Shown here: one piece after another, positions 23,252-35,650 of the stretch
Numbering within the stretch: position 1 is the first letter of the stretch
Layout: every line of letters begins with the position of its first letter
Source: Ehretia macrophylla
Taxonomy: Eukaryota; Streptophyta; Magnoliopsida; Boraginales; Ehretiaceae
DNA length: 64,000 nt
Assembly: GCA_037974665.1 (NCBI GenBank)
Contig: CM075780.1
Location: 1,460,501-1,524,500 of the forward strand
Reading direction: 5' to 3'
The notes under the pieces: model-generated
Seen by the model: the letters and a program-made list of their open reading frames with translations, nothing else
Database searches by the model: none
Told to the model about the DNA's origin: nothing
Made by a program: the position numbers and the translations under genes

Positions 23252-23809
23252 GTCATGTTGAGGGCACAATTCATTTATGTGTTAACTGTTCACAGTCCCA
23301 GCCTAGAGAGATGGCCCAATCAAAAGGCCCAATCGGCTTAACGACAACCCATCCGCTTTAACAACGTAGCATGCTTGCAAGACGTGATATCGACACGTTG
23401 AAGGGCCCTCTGATGTCCCGCGAGTCACGTTGTCGTCCTTTTAACAGTTCACGACGTACGACCCGGGACAGAAAAACAGAGCAAAAGAAGAAAAGTGGCA
23501 TGAAACTGATGAAAATGTTCAATTTTGGGCTCCAAAAACGGGCACAGTGAGCATGCTGGCTGCACCCGTCGTAGAGCTCTCAGAGAGCTTTGCAACGGTA
23601 TGCTGTGCGCCGCGTAACTCCTTACGGATCAAAAGTTATGGGCACCGGAGCGACAGAGACCTAGTCACAAACCCTACGCCCTCGGTTTGCTGGCCCAGCC
23701 TCTACGTGAAACGAAGTTTTCTTGCCCAATGTTTCGTGGGATTCAGTAATTGAGATTTGGTGGATAAAGTATCTTGGTAACCCTAACTAGGGCAAAAAAA
23801 ATTAAAAAT

Positions 23810-23928
23810 GGGTTGCAACATGAGGACTTCCCAGGGGATCACCCATCCTAGTACTACTCTCGCCCAAGCACGCTTAACTTCGGAGTTCTGATGGGATCCG
23901 GTGTGTTAGTGCTGGTATGATCGCACCC
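23810..23928 (-). rRNA. 5S: 5S rRNA gene copy 5S-36
   Basis: Full length. Five changes: C116A, G108A, C91T, G25A, T24C. Product of a recent single-unit duplication with 5S-35. Confidence 0.94.
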
Positions 23929-24487
23929 GACATGTTGAGGGAACAATTCCTATATGTGTTAATGGTTCACAGTCCTAACCTAGAGAGATGGCCTATTCAA
24001 AAAGCCCAATGGGCTTTAACGACAAACCATCCGCTTCAACAACGTAGCATCCTCGTAAGACGTGATATCGACACATTGTAGGCCCCTTTAATGTCCCGCG
24101 AGTCAAGTTGTCGTCCTTTTAACAGTTCACGACATACGATCCGGGATGGAAAAATGGAGCAAAAGAAGAAAAGTGGCCTGAAACTGATGAAAAATTCGAT
24201 TTTGGTCTCCAAAAACGGGCACAACGAGCAAGCTGGCTGCCCTCGTTGTAGAGCTCTCAGAGAGCTTTGCAACGGTATGTTGTGCACCGTGTAACTCCTT
24301 ACGGATCAAAAGTTATGGTCATCGGAGCGACGGAGACCAGGTCACAAACCCTACGCCCTCGGTTTGCTGGCCCAGCCTCTACAAGAAGCGAAGTTGTCTT
24401 GCCCAGTGTTCCGTGGGATTCAGTAATAGAGATTTGGTGGATAAAGTATCTTGGAAACCCTAACCAAGGCAAAAAAAAATTGAAAAG

Positions 24488-24606
24488 GGTGTGCAACACA
24501 AGGACTTCCCATGGGGTCACCCATCCTAGTACTACTCTCGCCCAAACACGCTTAACTTCGAAATTCTGATATGATCCAGTGCATCAGTGCTGGTATGATC
24601 GCACCC
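24488..24606 (-). rRNA. 5S: 5S rRNA gene copy 5S-37
   Basis: Full length, ten changes, the same set as 5S-11 without A74G. C36T/C35A subclass. Confidence 0.92.
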
Positions 24607-25163
24607 GTCATGTTGAGGGGAGAATTCCTTTATGTGTTAACTGTTCACAGTCCCAGCCTAGAGAGATGGCCCATTCAAAAGACCCAATGGGCTTAACGAC
24701 AACCCATCTACTTCAACAACGCACCATCCTCGCAAGACGTTATATCGACACATTGTAGATCCCTCTGATATCCCGCGAGTCAGGTTGTCGTCCTTTTAAT
24801 AGGTCATGACGTATGATCCGGGAAGGAAAAATAGGACAAAAGAAGAAAAGTGGCCTGAAACTGATGAAAATGTTCGATTTTGGGCTCCAAAAAGGGCACA
24901 GCGAGGAAGCTGGCTGCCCCCGTCGTAGAGCTCTCAGAGAGGTTTGCAACGGTATGTTGTGCGCCGCGTAATCCCTAACGGATCAAAAGTTATGGGCACC
25001 GGAGCGACGGAGACCTGGCCACAAACCCTACGCCCCCGGTTTGCGGGCCTAACATCTACGTGAAGAGAAGTTGTCTTGCCCAATGCTCCATGGGATTTAG
25101 TAATAGAGATTTGGTGGATAAAGTATCTTGACAACCCTAACCAGGGCAAAAAAAATTGAAAAG

Positions 25164-25282
25164 GGAGTGCAACACGAGGACTTCCAAAGAGGTCACCAAT
25201 CCTAGTACAACTCTCGCCCAAGCACGCTTAACTTCGAAGTTCTGATTGGATCCGGTGCATTAGTGTTGGTATGATCGCACCC
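25164..25282 (-). rRNA. 5S: 5S rRNA gene copy 5S-38
   Basis: Full length, nine changes: C117T, G97T, C95T, C93T, G85T, A74T, C46T, C36A, G17A. Four lie in box C. Counterpart of 5S-12. Confidence 0.92.
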
Positions 25283-25840
25283 GTCATGATGAGGGCACAA
25301 TTCCTTTATGTGTTAACTGTTCACAGTCTCAGCCTAGAGAGATGGCCCATTCAAAAGGCCCAATGGGCTTAACGACAACCCATCCGCTTCAACAACACAG
25401 CATCCTGGCAAGACGTGATATCGACAAGTAGTAGGGCCCTCTGATGTCCCGCGAGTCAGGTTGTCGTCCTTTTAACATTTCACGACATATGATCCGGGAC
25501 GGAAAAACAGAGCAAAACAGGAAAAGTGGCCCGAAACTGATGAAAACGTTCGATTTTGGGCTCCAAAAATAGGCACGGTGAGCAAGCTGGCTGCCCCCAT
25601 CGTAGAGCTCTCAGAGAGCTTTGAAACGGTCTACTGTGTGCAGCGTAACTCCTTTCAGATCAAAACTTTTGGTCGCCGGAGCGACGGAGACCTGGTCACA
25701 AACCCTACGCCCTCGGTTTGCGGGCCCAGCCTCTACGTGAAGCGAAGTTGTCTTGCCCAATGTTCCGTGGGATTCAGTAATAGAGATTTGGTGGATAAAG
25801 TATCTTGGCAACTCTAACCAGGGCAAAAAAAATTGAAAAG

Positions 25841-25959
25841 GGGGTCCAACACAAGGACTTCCCAGGGGGTCACCCATCCTAGTACTACTCTCGCCAAAGC
25901 ACGCTTAACTTCGGAGTTCTAATGGGATCCGGTGCATTAGTGCTGGTATGATCGCACCC
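25841..25959 (-). rRNA. 5S: 5S rRNA gene copy 5S-39
   Basis: Full length. Four changes: C114G, C107T, G64T, C39T. The block repeated from 6870-8307 ends at this gene's 3' edge. Confidence 0.94.
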
Positions 25960-26517
25960 GTCATGTTGAGGGCACAATTCCTTTATGTGTTAACTGTTCA
26001 GAGTCCCAGCTTAGAGAGATGGCCTATTCAAAAGGCCCAATGGGCTTAACGACAACCCATCCGCTTCAACAACGCAGCATGCTTGCAAGACGTGATATCG
26101 ATTCGTTGTAGGGCCCTCTGATGCCCCGCGAGTCAGGTTGTCGTCCTTTTAACAGTTCACGACGTACGATCCGGGACGAAAAAATAGAGCAAAAGAAGAA
26201 AAGTGGCCTGAAACTGATGAAAACGTTCAATTTTAGGCTCCAAAAATGGGCACAACGAGCATGCTACCTACCCCTGTCGTAGTGCTCTCAGAGAGCTTTG
26301 CAATGGTATGCTGTGCGCCGCATAACTCCTTACGGATCAAAAGTTATGGGCACCGGAGCGACGGAGACATGGTCACAAACCCTGTGCCCTCGGTTTGCGG
26401 GCCCAGCCTCTACAAGAAGCGAAGTTGTCTTGCCCAATGTTCCGTGGGATTCAGTAATAGAGATTTAGTGGATAAAGTATCTTGGCAACTCTAACCAGGG
26501 AAAAAAAAATTGAAAAG

Positions 26518-26636
26518 GGTGTCCAACACAAGGACTTCCCAGGGTGCCACCTATCCTAGTACTACTCTCGCTCAAGCACGGTTAACTTCGGAATTATAAT
26601 GGGATCCGGTGAACTAGTGCTGGTATGATCGCACCC
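26518..26636 (-). pseudogene. 5S pseudogene 5S-40 (most divergent copy)
   Basis: 119 nt but thirteen changes: C117A, C114G, C107T, C92A, A90G, G85A, G65A, G56C, C44T, G41T, C39T, G25T, A23G. Boxes A and C are both altered, so a functional gene is unlikely. Spacer length is normal. Confidence 0.85.
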
Positions 26637-27194
26637 GTCATGTTGAGGGCACAATTCCTTTATGTGTTAACTGTTCAGAGTCCCAGCTTAGAGAGATGGC
26701 CCATTCAAAAGGCCCAATGGGCTTAACGACAACCCATCCACTTCAACAACGCAGCTTGCTTGCAAGACGTGATATCGACACGTTGTAGGGCCCTCTGATG
26801 TCCCGTGAGTCAGGTTGTCGTCGTTTTAACAATTCACGGCGTACGATCCGGGATAGAAAAATAGAGCAAAAGAAGAAAAGTGGCTTGAAACTGATGAAAA
26901 CGTTCGATTTTGGGCTCCAAAAATGGGCACAAAGAACATGCTAGCTGCCCCCGTCGTAGAGCTCTCAGAGAGCTTTGCAACGGTTTGCTGTGCGCCGCGT
27001 AACTCCTTACGGATCAAAAGTTATGTTCAACGGAGCGACGGAGACCTCGTCACAAACCCTACGCCCTCGGTTTGCGGGTCCATCCTCTACGTGAAATGAA
27101 GTTGTCTTGCCCAATGTTCCGTGGGATTCAATAATAGAGATTTGGTGGATAAAGTATCTTGGCAACCCTAACTAGGGCAAAAAAAATTTAAAAG

Positions 27195-27313
27195 GGATTG
27201 CAACACGAGGAGTTCCCAGCGGATCACCCATCCTAGTACTACTCTCGCCCAGGCACGCTTAACTTCGGAGTTCTGATAGGATCCGGTGCGTTAGTGCTAG
27301 TATGATCGCACCC
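27195..27313 (-). rRNA. 5S: 5S rRNA gene copy 5S-41
   Basis: Full length, nine changes: C117T, C116A, G102C, C94G, C91T, T62C, C36T, T24C, C15T. Confidence 0.92.
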
Positions 27314-27869
27314 GTCATGTTGAGGGCTCAATTCCTATATGTGTTAACGGTTCACAATTCCAGCCTAGAGAGATGGCCCATTCAAAAGGCCCAATGGGTT
27401 TAACGACAACCCATCATCTTCAACAACGCAGCATCCTCGCAAGACGTTATATCGACACGTTGTAGGGCCCTCTGATGTCCCGCGAGTCAGGTTGTCGTCC
27501 TTTTAACAGTTCACAACGTATGATCCGGGATGGAAAAACATAGCAAAAAAAGAAAAGTGGCCTGAAACTGATGAAAACGTTCGATTTTTGGCTTCAAAAT
27601 AGGGCATAGCAAGCAAGCTGGCTGCCCCTGTTGTAGAGCTCTCAGAGAGCTTTGCAACGGTATGTTGTGTTCCGCGTAACTCCTTACGGATCAAAAGTTA
27701 TGGGCACCGGAGCAACGGAGACCTGGTCACAAACCCTACGCCCTCGGTTTACGGGCCAGCCTCTACGTGAAGTGAAGTTGTCTGGCCCAATGTTCCGTGG
27801 GATTCAGTTAATAGAGATTTGGTGGATAAAGTATCTTGGCAACCCTAACTTGGGCAAAAAAAATTCAAA

Positions 27870-27988
27870 AGGGTGCAACACGAGGACATCCCAGGGGGTC
27901 ACCCATCCTAGTATTACTCTCGCCCAACCACGCTTAACTTCGGAGTTCTGATGGGATCCAATGCATTAGTGCAGGTATGATCGCACCC
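27870..27988 (-). rRNA. 5S: 5S rRNA gene copy 5S-42
   Basis: Full length, seven changes: C119T, A101T, G75A, C61G, C29T, C28T, A16T. The adjoining 3' spacer has fewer C residues than usual, so the 3' end is set by homology. Confidence 0.92.
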
Positions 27989-28546
27989 GTGATGTTGAGG
28001 GCACAATTTCTATATGTGTTAACGGTTCACAGTCCCAGCCTAGAGAGATGGCCCATTGAAAAGGCCCAATGGGCTTAACGACAACCCATCTGCTTCAACA
28101 ACGTAGTACCCTCACAAGACGTTATATCGACACGTTGTAGGGCCCTCTGATGTCCGGCGAATCAGGTTGTCGTCCTTTTAATAGTTCACAGCGTATGATC
28201 CGGGATGGAAAAACAGAGCAAAAGAAGAAAAGTGGTCTGAAACTGATGAAAACGTTCGATTTTGTGCTCCAAAAATGGGCACAGCGAGCAAGCTGGCTGC
28301 CCCCATCGTAGAGCTCTCAGAGAGCTTTGCAATGGTATGTTGTGCGCCGCGTAACTCCTTACGGATCAAAAGTTATGCGGACCGGAGCAGCGGAGACCTG
28401 GTCACAAACCCTACGCCCTCGGTTTGCGGGCCCAACCTCTACGTGAAGCGAAGTTGTCTTGCCCAATGTTCCATGGGATTCAGTAATAGAGATTTGGTGG
28501 ATAAAGTATCTTGACGACCCTAACTAGGGCGAAAAAAATTGAAAAG

Positions 28547-28665
28547 GGGGTGCAACACGAGGACTTCCCAGGGGGTCACCCATCCTAGTACTACTCTCGC
28601 CCAAGCACGCTTAATTTCGGAGTTCTGATGGGATCCAGTGCATTAGTGCTAATATGATCGCACCC
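28547..28665 (-). rRNA. 5S: 5S rRNA gene copy 5S-43
   Basis: Full length. Four transitions: G51A, C29T, C15T, C14T. Last gene before the retrotransposon insertion in its upstream spacer. Confidence 0.95.
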
Positions 28666-29193
28666 GTCATGTTGAGGGCACAATTCTTTTATGTGTTAAC
28701 TGTTCACAGTCCCAGCCTAGAGAGATAGCCCATTCAAATGGCCCAATGGGCTTAACGACAACCCATCCGCTTCAACAATGCAGCATGCTTGCAAGACGTG
28801 ACATCGACACATTGTAGGGCCCTCTGATGTCCCGCGAGTCAGGTTGTCGTCCTTTTAACGGTTCACGACGTACGATCCGGGACGGAAAAACAGAGCAAAA
28901 GAAGAAAAGTGGCCTGAAACTGATGAAAACGTTTGATTTTGGGGTCCAAAAAGGGGCACAGCGAGCATGCTAGCTGCCCCCGTCGTAGAGCTCTCAAAGA
29001 GCTTTGCAACGGTATGCTGTGCGTCGCGTAACTCCTTACGGATCAAAAGTTATGGGCTCCGGAGCGACAGAGACCTAGTCACAAACCCTATGCCCTCGGT
29101 TTGCAGGCCCAGCCTCTACGTGAAACGAAGTTGTCTTGCCCAATATTCCGTGGGATTTGGTAATAGAGATTTGGTGGATAAAGTATCTTGGCA

Positions 29194-29198
29194 ACCCT
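29194..29198. other. Target-site duplication of element A (left)
   Basis: ACCCT directly before the LTR terminus TGTCACG. The same five bases follow the other LTR at 41028-41032. They belong to the spacer motif AACCCTAA. Subtracting element plus one TSD leaves a normal 677-bp unit. Confidence 0.95.
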
Positions 29199-32100
29199 TG
29201 TCACGCCCCAACCCGGCCTATAAAGGTTAGACTAAGGTGTGATCTAAACATTCAAGTCCTTTCAAGTACTTAATCGTTCAAGGAGGTTTAGCACTTAACG
29301 TTTTATCTAGACTCCAAATTTTTTCCGGAGAATCGGCAACATAACGGCTGTAATTGGGCTCTTTGGTTTGACCTAGTTCTCTAAACACCTCAAAATTTAC
29401 CATCTCAATTCCATTTCCAACTAAGATTACTATTTTACCATCAATTGAATTGCCTATTGGTTATTTCGACGTCCCGTTTGATTTATAACCTAGCATGATA
29501 CTATGTCTCGTTTGTTTGTTTGACCTCGTTTCAAAATATACCTGTTTAAGATTGGATAAATTCATTTACTTAGTCCTTACTAATGCATTATAACCTATGA
29601 TAATACTAGCGGTAATAAAAGCATAACGATCATAGTAATGTCTAGTATCAGTCTACATAATATAAGTACAAACCAAAATTAGACCCCAAATTACAACGGG
29701 GGTCTTTTACATCACGACATCGAGCAACATAAAAGGAAATAGTCTTCAAGTAACATAAAGTTCACAAGTAGTCACGTTCAAGCAAAACAACAATGACAGG
29801 CAATCACTCCAGGGGTTTATCATTAGGCACATTGTCCTCGGGTACCTGTACCTGTTCTTCTTCACCTGTGATGAAAAAGAGGGTGAGTCCTTATGAACTC
29901 AGTGAGGGGGAAACGAGAAATACGTTTTGAAACTCATTTTCTGGTTCAATTATGAAAACTCCTTTGGAAAACATGTCACGTATTACCAATAATAAGGTAC
30001 GCAAATATATGAAACAAATCGAGTAACAGATACATTTACCAATCATTTCAAGGATACGGTGAGCATTTGCTCTCAATATCAATTTCGATTCATTTGGTGC
30101 GGCCGACTTCAATAATCCACTTATCGCTCCCAATTAGGTGTACTCCGGATGTACCCCGAAACCTACGACCCAACTCTCCGAGGGTGGAATGCCAAGCGAG
30201 AGAGGAAATTGGACCATGGTAGTCACGGAAGCACCGGCAAGCCCTATGCCGCCCGGCGTTCGTGAAACGCTACCATGCCACAATGAAAGGTTGAAACCTC
30301 GTATGCAGTGCACATTTATAACATTTAACATATCACATTAGGAGGACAACAAAGTAGGTCGCCTCCGAGCAATTATAAGATCGCACGTTGTCAAGTAATC
30401 AAACAAGGCACGATAAGACAAATAATTTCACTTGAAAAACATATGGAGTCATATGAACATTAAACGGGCAGCCATGTAACACATGCAAGTCAAGCCATAT
30501 AACTCATTTCGAAGTTCACGTAATCTAGTGATACGAATATTCAACATGCAATAACATTTACGTGGGTTCGGTTGCAAGAAAAGCTTATTTGACAACATGC
30601 AATGGTCCAAATCACATTTGAAGTTATAAGACATTTGCAGGCAGCCCACTAAGCATATAATTTCCACACAATATCCAAATGATCAACACTTAGCAAAACT
30701 ACCTAGTCATTAGGGTTTCCATTTTGAGCCTTAACCCAACTCAAAGTCAATATCAAACCATGCATCATTTAATTCAACATCCTCAAACATTCAAAACAGT
30801 CCACACAACATCCCGAAGCTACAATCCCAAGCATTTAATTCAACAACAGAAGTCACCACAATTTTTCTAAGTACCACATTAAGTGAAACCCTTACTGCAA
30901 TATGCTGTATTCTCACAATCAATAGAATAATCAAACAATCCCCAAATCCAGTGAATCAGATTTCAAATTAAATCTTAAGGAGTTAACTAAAATCAGAAAC
31001 AAACCTTGCATAAATTGGAGTTCGGAATCATTAGTTATAGCCGAAACAGTGAGATAGCACTAAACTGTCCAGATTTGCACACTTTTCAGAAAGTGACGTT
31101 TTTGAGGTCCTTAGGGTCAGTTTTAGCCTCGGTCCATTTCTGACAAAATTGTCCAGAACTGAAAAATATAGCAGAAAAACAAATGTCATGCATTTTAGAA
31201 ATCATTTACTCTGTCAAATATGGCTCGTTCCATAAGGTCAGTGCATCTGCCAAAACCTGCTTCATTTTTCCAGATTTCCAGATTTGGACACATTTTAAAG
31301 ATTTGCCATTTTGAGGACCTTAGAGTCAAAATTTGCTCTCAGCCTATTTCTGGAAAAAATGTTCCCAACTGTCCAAACTAGTCACCTACCAATATTCAAG
31401 CATTTTCAACATCATTTTCCTAGCTAAACTTACCTCGAACAGACTGGTCGGAGAGCTGTCAACAATTTCGACTTCACCTAGCATCATTTTCAAGCCAAGA
31501 TCTTGCCATGCATGGTTGTTTAAGCTTATGAACGACCATATAGCTCAAGTGCAGAAGAAAATACACACATTTATGAACATTCATGTGAATTTTTGAAGAG
31601 TTTTCGAAAGGTTTTAACCCTCACCTTAGCAATCAACCACAAAGATGCTCAAAACCTTGTTGAAGCTCAACTTTCTTCCTCTCCTTGCTTAGCCGAAAAC
31701 CCAACTAGCTTTTATCTATTTTTCCTAGCTTAGTGATCAATCTCTTAGTACATGCATGTAGTTAGGGCTTGAAGAAAGAAATGGATGCCAAGAAGCTTAC
31801 CTAGGCCGAATGGAGTCTTCAATGCACATGCAAGTATGATTTTCACTTCTTAGCTAGCTCAGTTGAAGTCTTTTGCTTGTGGCTTGCTTGGTTTAGCTAT
31901 GGTGTGAAGAAGAGAAGCTATGGAGATGAAGAACTCAGCCAAGGCCGAGAATGAGAGAGGAAAATTGAGAGGGAAGTGAGAGAAATTGAAGGAAAAGAGA
32001 GAATATGACAAAGTGATGGCTTTGCAATTTTTTTGAGGTTGTGGTCGGCCTTGGGCAGTCCAAATTCAGAATTTTGTGTCTTCAATGTGCAATTTGAAAT

Positions 32101-32701
32101 TCCTAGGATGGGCAAGAATGATGTGGCCGAAAATAGTGAGCAAATGGTAGGGTTTTTGAGCAATTTTTTAAGCATTTGTGTCATAGAATGTCTAAGCATG
32201 CATAGTTGATTATAAAATTGTTCAAACCTTGTGCAAACACCATGGTATGGTCGGCCAAGCTAGCTTCCAATTCTGAATTTTTGTCAACTTTTGATCATTA
32301 ATTAATTGTTTCTTGAAAGTGCAAAAAAAATAAGGAATAAAGAATGAAAAATGTCTAGCTTTTGGTGCTATTTCGTCTTCTAGTGAGTTGAATTAGGATT
32401 ATTATATTGATAGTGGATTTCGTAGGATTGTTTAATAGTCTAGTGCTCCGTGTAAGATGCTTTCTTGATTAGCGTGAAGGCACGCTTTCCTAGGTCTAGG
32501 GCACGCACTATGAGGTAGGACACGAACTACGAGATGAAAGCACATTTTTCAAGTAAAAGCACGCAACCCTAAATGAATGCACGTAATTCAATGCATGGCA
32601 CATAAAATGAACACAATTCTTAAACCTAGGTCATGGCACGCAAATCTAGGTTAGGGCATACGAAGCGAGGTTTCGCACGCAAATCGGGGTCGGACCTCAC
32701 A
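29199..32701 (-). repeat. Element A 3' LTR
   Basis: 3503 bp. In element sense it begins TGTGAGGTCCGACC (at 32701) and ends GGGGCGTGACA (at 29199). Compared with the 5' LTR it lacks about 19 bp near 30724; the missing stretch is present in the 5' LTR and in the related LTRs at 54330 and 62435, so it was lost after insertion. It holds an ACGTG-rich repeat zone (about 32480-32695), a purine-rich tract near 31940-32000 and the conserved block at 30157-30280. Confidence 0.95.
30157..30280 (-). other. Conserved LTR block, element A 3' LTR
   Basis: About 125 bp that stays recognisable in all LTRs of the window, including the otherwise different LTR at 43915-47017. In element sense it runs from GGCATGGTAGCGTTTCACG through CATAGGGCTTGCCGGTG to CTCTCGCTTGGCATTCCACC and GAGAGTTGGGTCGTAGG. 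Function unknown. Confidence 0.75.
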
Positions 32702-33016
32702 TCCTCCCCTCCTTAAAAGAATTTCGCCCCGAAATTCAATATTACTTTGAAATAAAGCTGGATACTGCTGCTCCATCTAGTCTCGCATTTCCCACGTTGC
32801 TTCTTCGACTCCGTGATGATCCCAGAACACCTTTACCATCGGTATAGTTTTGTTGCGCAACTCCCGATCCTGCTGGTCTAGGATCCGAATGGGCTTCTCC
32901 TCGTAAGACAAGTTTTCCCGAAGCTGCAACGGCTCTGGCTCCAAGATATGCGACGGGTCAGGATGATACTTCCGCAGCATCGAAACATGAAAGACGTCGT
33001 GAATATTGGAGAGGTT
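32651..33016 (-). pseudogene. Integrase C-terminal tail with chromodomain-like motif (broken)
   Basis: Continues the integrase frame after a TAG at 33017-33019. The visible segment has a conserved LRKYHPDP start and, near its end, a short basic/aromatic stretch ending in ATWE, typical of the chromodomain-type tail of plant chromoviruses. A second TAG at 32777-32779 splits it; past it the frame runs through the polypurine tract into the LTR and ends near 32651. Chromodomains guide integration to heterochromatin, which fits insertion in a silent 5S array. Confidence 0.8.
32702..32714 (-). other. Polypurine tract of element A
   Basis: On the minus strand AAGGAGGGGAGGA lies directly before the 3' LTR start (TGTGAGG). 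This is the expected plus-strand DNA primer site. Confidence 0.9.
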
Positions 33017-33898
33017 CTAGGGTAGCGCTAGGCAATACGCCAACTTGCCAACCTTCTCAACTATCTCAAATGGTCCCACAAATCTCGGGCTCAACTTTCC
33101 ACCCTTGCCATGCCTAATCAGTCCCCTCCGGGGTGATATCTTCAAGAACACCTTGTCGCCAACCTCAAACTCGAGACTCCGTCTCCGTCGGTCTGCATAA
33201 CTCTTCTGCTTGCTCTGGGCGGTAAGCATCCGTTTCCGGATGAGGTGGATATTATCAACAGTCTTCATAAGTTCAGGTAAAAGGGTCGAGTCAAAAGCTT
33301 TCGTCTCACCTACTTCATCCCAGTAAATCAGGGATCGACACTTCCGTCCATACAACGCCTCAACGATAGTGGCCTGATAACTATTGTTGTAGGCGAACTC
33401 CGCTAGAGATAGATATTTCTCCCAACCTTTGTCGAAATCCATAACACAAGCCCTCAGCATATCCTCCAAAATCTGAATAGTCCTCTCTGATTGTCCATCA
33501 GTCTGAGGGTGATAAGTCGTGCTAAAACTCAACTTCGTTCCCAAAGCTTCTTGCAATCTCTTCCAAAATTGGGAAGTAAAACGAGGATCCCTATCCGATA
33601 CAATACTCATAGGCATCCCGTGCAATCTTACAATCTCTGCTACATACATATCTCCCAGTTTCTCAGGACTATCCTCCTTGTTCATTGGTAAGAAGTACGC
33701 TGACTTAGTCAATCTATCCACTATAACCCAAACGGCGTCATGACCCTTTCGTGATCTAGGCAGGTCCATAACAAAATCCATAGTGATATGTTCCCATTTC
33801 CATTGAGGAATCTCCAACGGTTGAAGTAAACCTGCGGGTCGTTGATGTTCTGCTTTGACCTTCTGACAAGTCAAACACCGTGCTACAAACTCCGCAAT
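33017..33898 (-). pseudogene. Integrase of element A (broken)
   Basis: Second part of the integrase. It begins just after an in-frame TAA (33899-33901) that separates the two HH residues of the zinc finger (in the preceding segment) from the CLTC pair here. The catalytic D, D and E of the retroviral integrase core are visible (in MDFV, VSDRD and QSERT contexts), as is the GPF of the GPY/F module near the C-terminus. A few residues usually present between YNNSYQATI and EALYGR are missing, an apparent in-frame deletion. It ends at TAG 33017-33019. Part of the gag-pol polyprotein, same frame as its neighbours. Confidence 0.92.
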
Positions 33899-35650
33899 TT
33901 ATCTCTTCATGTTATTCCACCAATAGTGTTGCTTCAAATCCCGATACATCTTTGTTCCGCCGGGGTGAATAGTATATCTTGAATTATGGGCTTCCTCAAG
34001 AATCTTCTTTTTCAGCTCTGGGTCATGGGGAACACAAATCCGGTTCCTAAACCTCCAAATACCATCATCATGAAACTTGAAATCTGCATTGTTTTCCTTG
34101 ATCTTCTGAAATTGTTGGTCCTTCTGTTGAGCCTCTCGTAACTCAGACAACAAGGTCGGTTGAACTTGGGTAGTAGCAAAAAGTAACCCTTTCTGAGTCA
34201 ATTGTGGTTTCCACAGAAATGCTTCCTCCAACAACTCCTGCACCTTGACCTCCAGTTTTTCCATGCTTGCCTTTCTGCTTAAGGCATCTGCAACTACATT
34301 TGCTTTACTAGGCACATAATTGATTGAGCAGCTATAATCATCCAAAAGCTCTATCCACCGCCTTTGCCTCATATTCAACTCCTTCTGAGAGAACAAGTAT
34401 TTCAAGCTCTTATGATCAGTATATACCTCAAACTTGTTACCCCACAGATAATGCCTCCATTTCTTGAGTGCAAACACAATGGCCGCTAACTCCAAATCAT
34501 GCATCAGGTAATTCATCTCATACGGCTTTGGTTTCCTAGAGGCATAAACAATCACTCTTCCATTTTGCATCAACACACATCCCAATCCTTCTTTCGAAGC
34601 GTCACTACAGATTACAAAACCTTGACTCCCTTCAGGCAATGCAAGAACAGGTGCGGTAGTCAATCTTTTCTTCAATTCTTGAAAGCTGCTCTCACACTTA
34701 TCATCCCACATGAACTTGGTTTTCTTTTGAGTGAGCTTTGTAAGCGGTCCTGCAATTTTAGAGAAATCTTTCACGAATCTCCGATAATAGCCGGCTAGAC
34801 CAAGAAAACTCCGAACCTCCGTAACATTTTTCGGCTTCTTCCAAGACATCACTGCATCAATCTTTGCTGGATCCACCGCTATTCCCTCTTGGGATATGAT
34901 ATGCCCCAAAAATGCAATCTGCTGCAGCCAAAATTCACACTTGCTAAACTTTGCATACAATTGGTGCTCTCGAAGTTTTTGCAGTACCAACCGCAGATGT
35001 TGCTCATACTCCGCCTCCGATTTCGAGTATACCAAAATATCATCAATGAATATCACCACAAATTGGTCCAAATAGGGTTGAAACACCCTATGCATCAAAT
35101 CCATAAAAGCTGCAGGGGCATTAGTTAGTCCAAAAGGCATCACCACATATTCATAATTCCCATATCTCGTCCTGAAAGCCGTTTTAGGTACATCTTCCTT
35201 CTTGATCCGCAATTGATAATACCCTTGCCTCAAGTCGAGTTTCGAATACACTTTGGCTCCTTGTAATTGATCAAATAACTCGTCGATCAGGGGAAGTGGG
35301 TATTTATTCTTGACGGTCACTTGGTTCAAACCTCGGTAGTCAATACATAGCCTCAACGTTCCGTCTTTCTTCTTCACGAATAGGACTGGCGCACCCCATG
35401 GTGAAGAACTCGGTTGAACAAACCCCTTCTTCAACAATCATTGCAATTGGTCCTTTAATTCTTGGAGCTCGGCCGGTGCCATACGATAGGGAGCTTTAGA
35501 TATCGGCTGGGCGCCAGGCAGCAACTCTATAACAAACTCGATCTCCCGATTCGGGGGTAAACCGTGTAATTCTTCTGGGAACACATCTGCATAGTCTTTG
35601 ATCACAGGCATTTCCTCCAATTTAGCTTTGTCCGACGGCTTGTTGATAAG
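33899..35650 (-). pseudogene. Reverse transcriptase-RNase H of element A (broken)
   Basis: RT fingers and palm ([41 protein letters not shown]) lead to the catalytic FIDD, whose two aspartates are coded at 35039-35044. RNase H follows with conserved D (SDAS), E (LELAA) and D (TDHKSL). The C-terminal part enters the integrase zinc finger with its two histidines. An in-frame TGA at 35438-35440 separates the N-terminal linker from RT, and TAA 33899-33901 ends the segment. Catalytic residues look intact, so loss of function came from the stops. Confidence 0.95.

Larger units (their letters stand above)
1..29198 (-). repeat. 5S rDNA tandem array, block 1 (43 units, minus strand)
   Basis: Head-to-tail units of about 676 bp, each a 119-bp 5S gene plus a spacer of about 557 bp. 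Gene-to-gene spacing is almost always 675-678 bp; exceptions are 729 (extra 5S fragment at 258-306), 670, 666 (11-nt deletion in 5S-31) and 651 (spacer deletion near 14550). In the transcribed direction every spacer holds: T-tracts right after the gene, a telo-box-like TTAGGGTT, a second TAGGGTTTG, the palindrome AGCTCTCAGAGAGCT, a block around GCCCATTGGGCC, and an upstream TATA-like CATAAAGG or CATATAGG with C at -1. No spacer holds a credible protein gene or other RNA gene. The first 133 bases are the downstream spacer of the first gene. Confidence 0.97.

Noticed and set aside
1-29198. CRISPR-like regular repeats
   Set aside because: Repeat and spacer are both conserved, the unit is 676 bp and the repeat is a 5S gene; the genome is eukaryotic.
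30138-30341. Overlapping open frames on both strands of the LTRs (67 aa plus, 65-143 aa minus, recurring in all LTRs)
   Set aside because: Follow from the conserved LTR block; open on both strands, with frames broken in several copies and no recognisable domain. Kept only as a DNA-conservation finding.
31918-32199. Frames of about 93 aa in the purine-rich LTR section (31918-32199, 40244-40525, 63524-63796)
   Set aside because: Low-complexity S/L/F-rich translations of an A/G-rich tract; no domain, no consistent start.
33491-33743. Plus-strand frames within the retrotransposon coding region
   Set aside because: Antisense shadows of the integrase, RT and gag frames.
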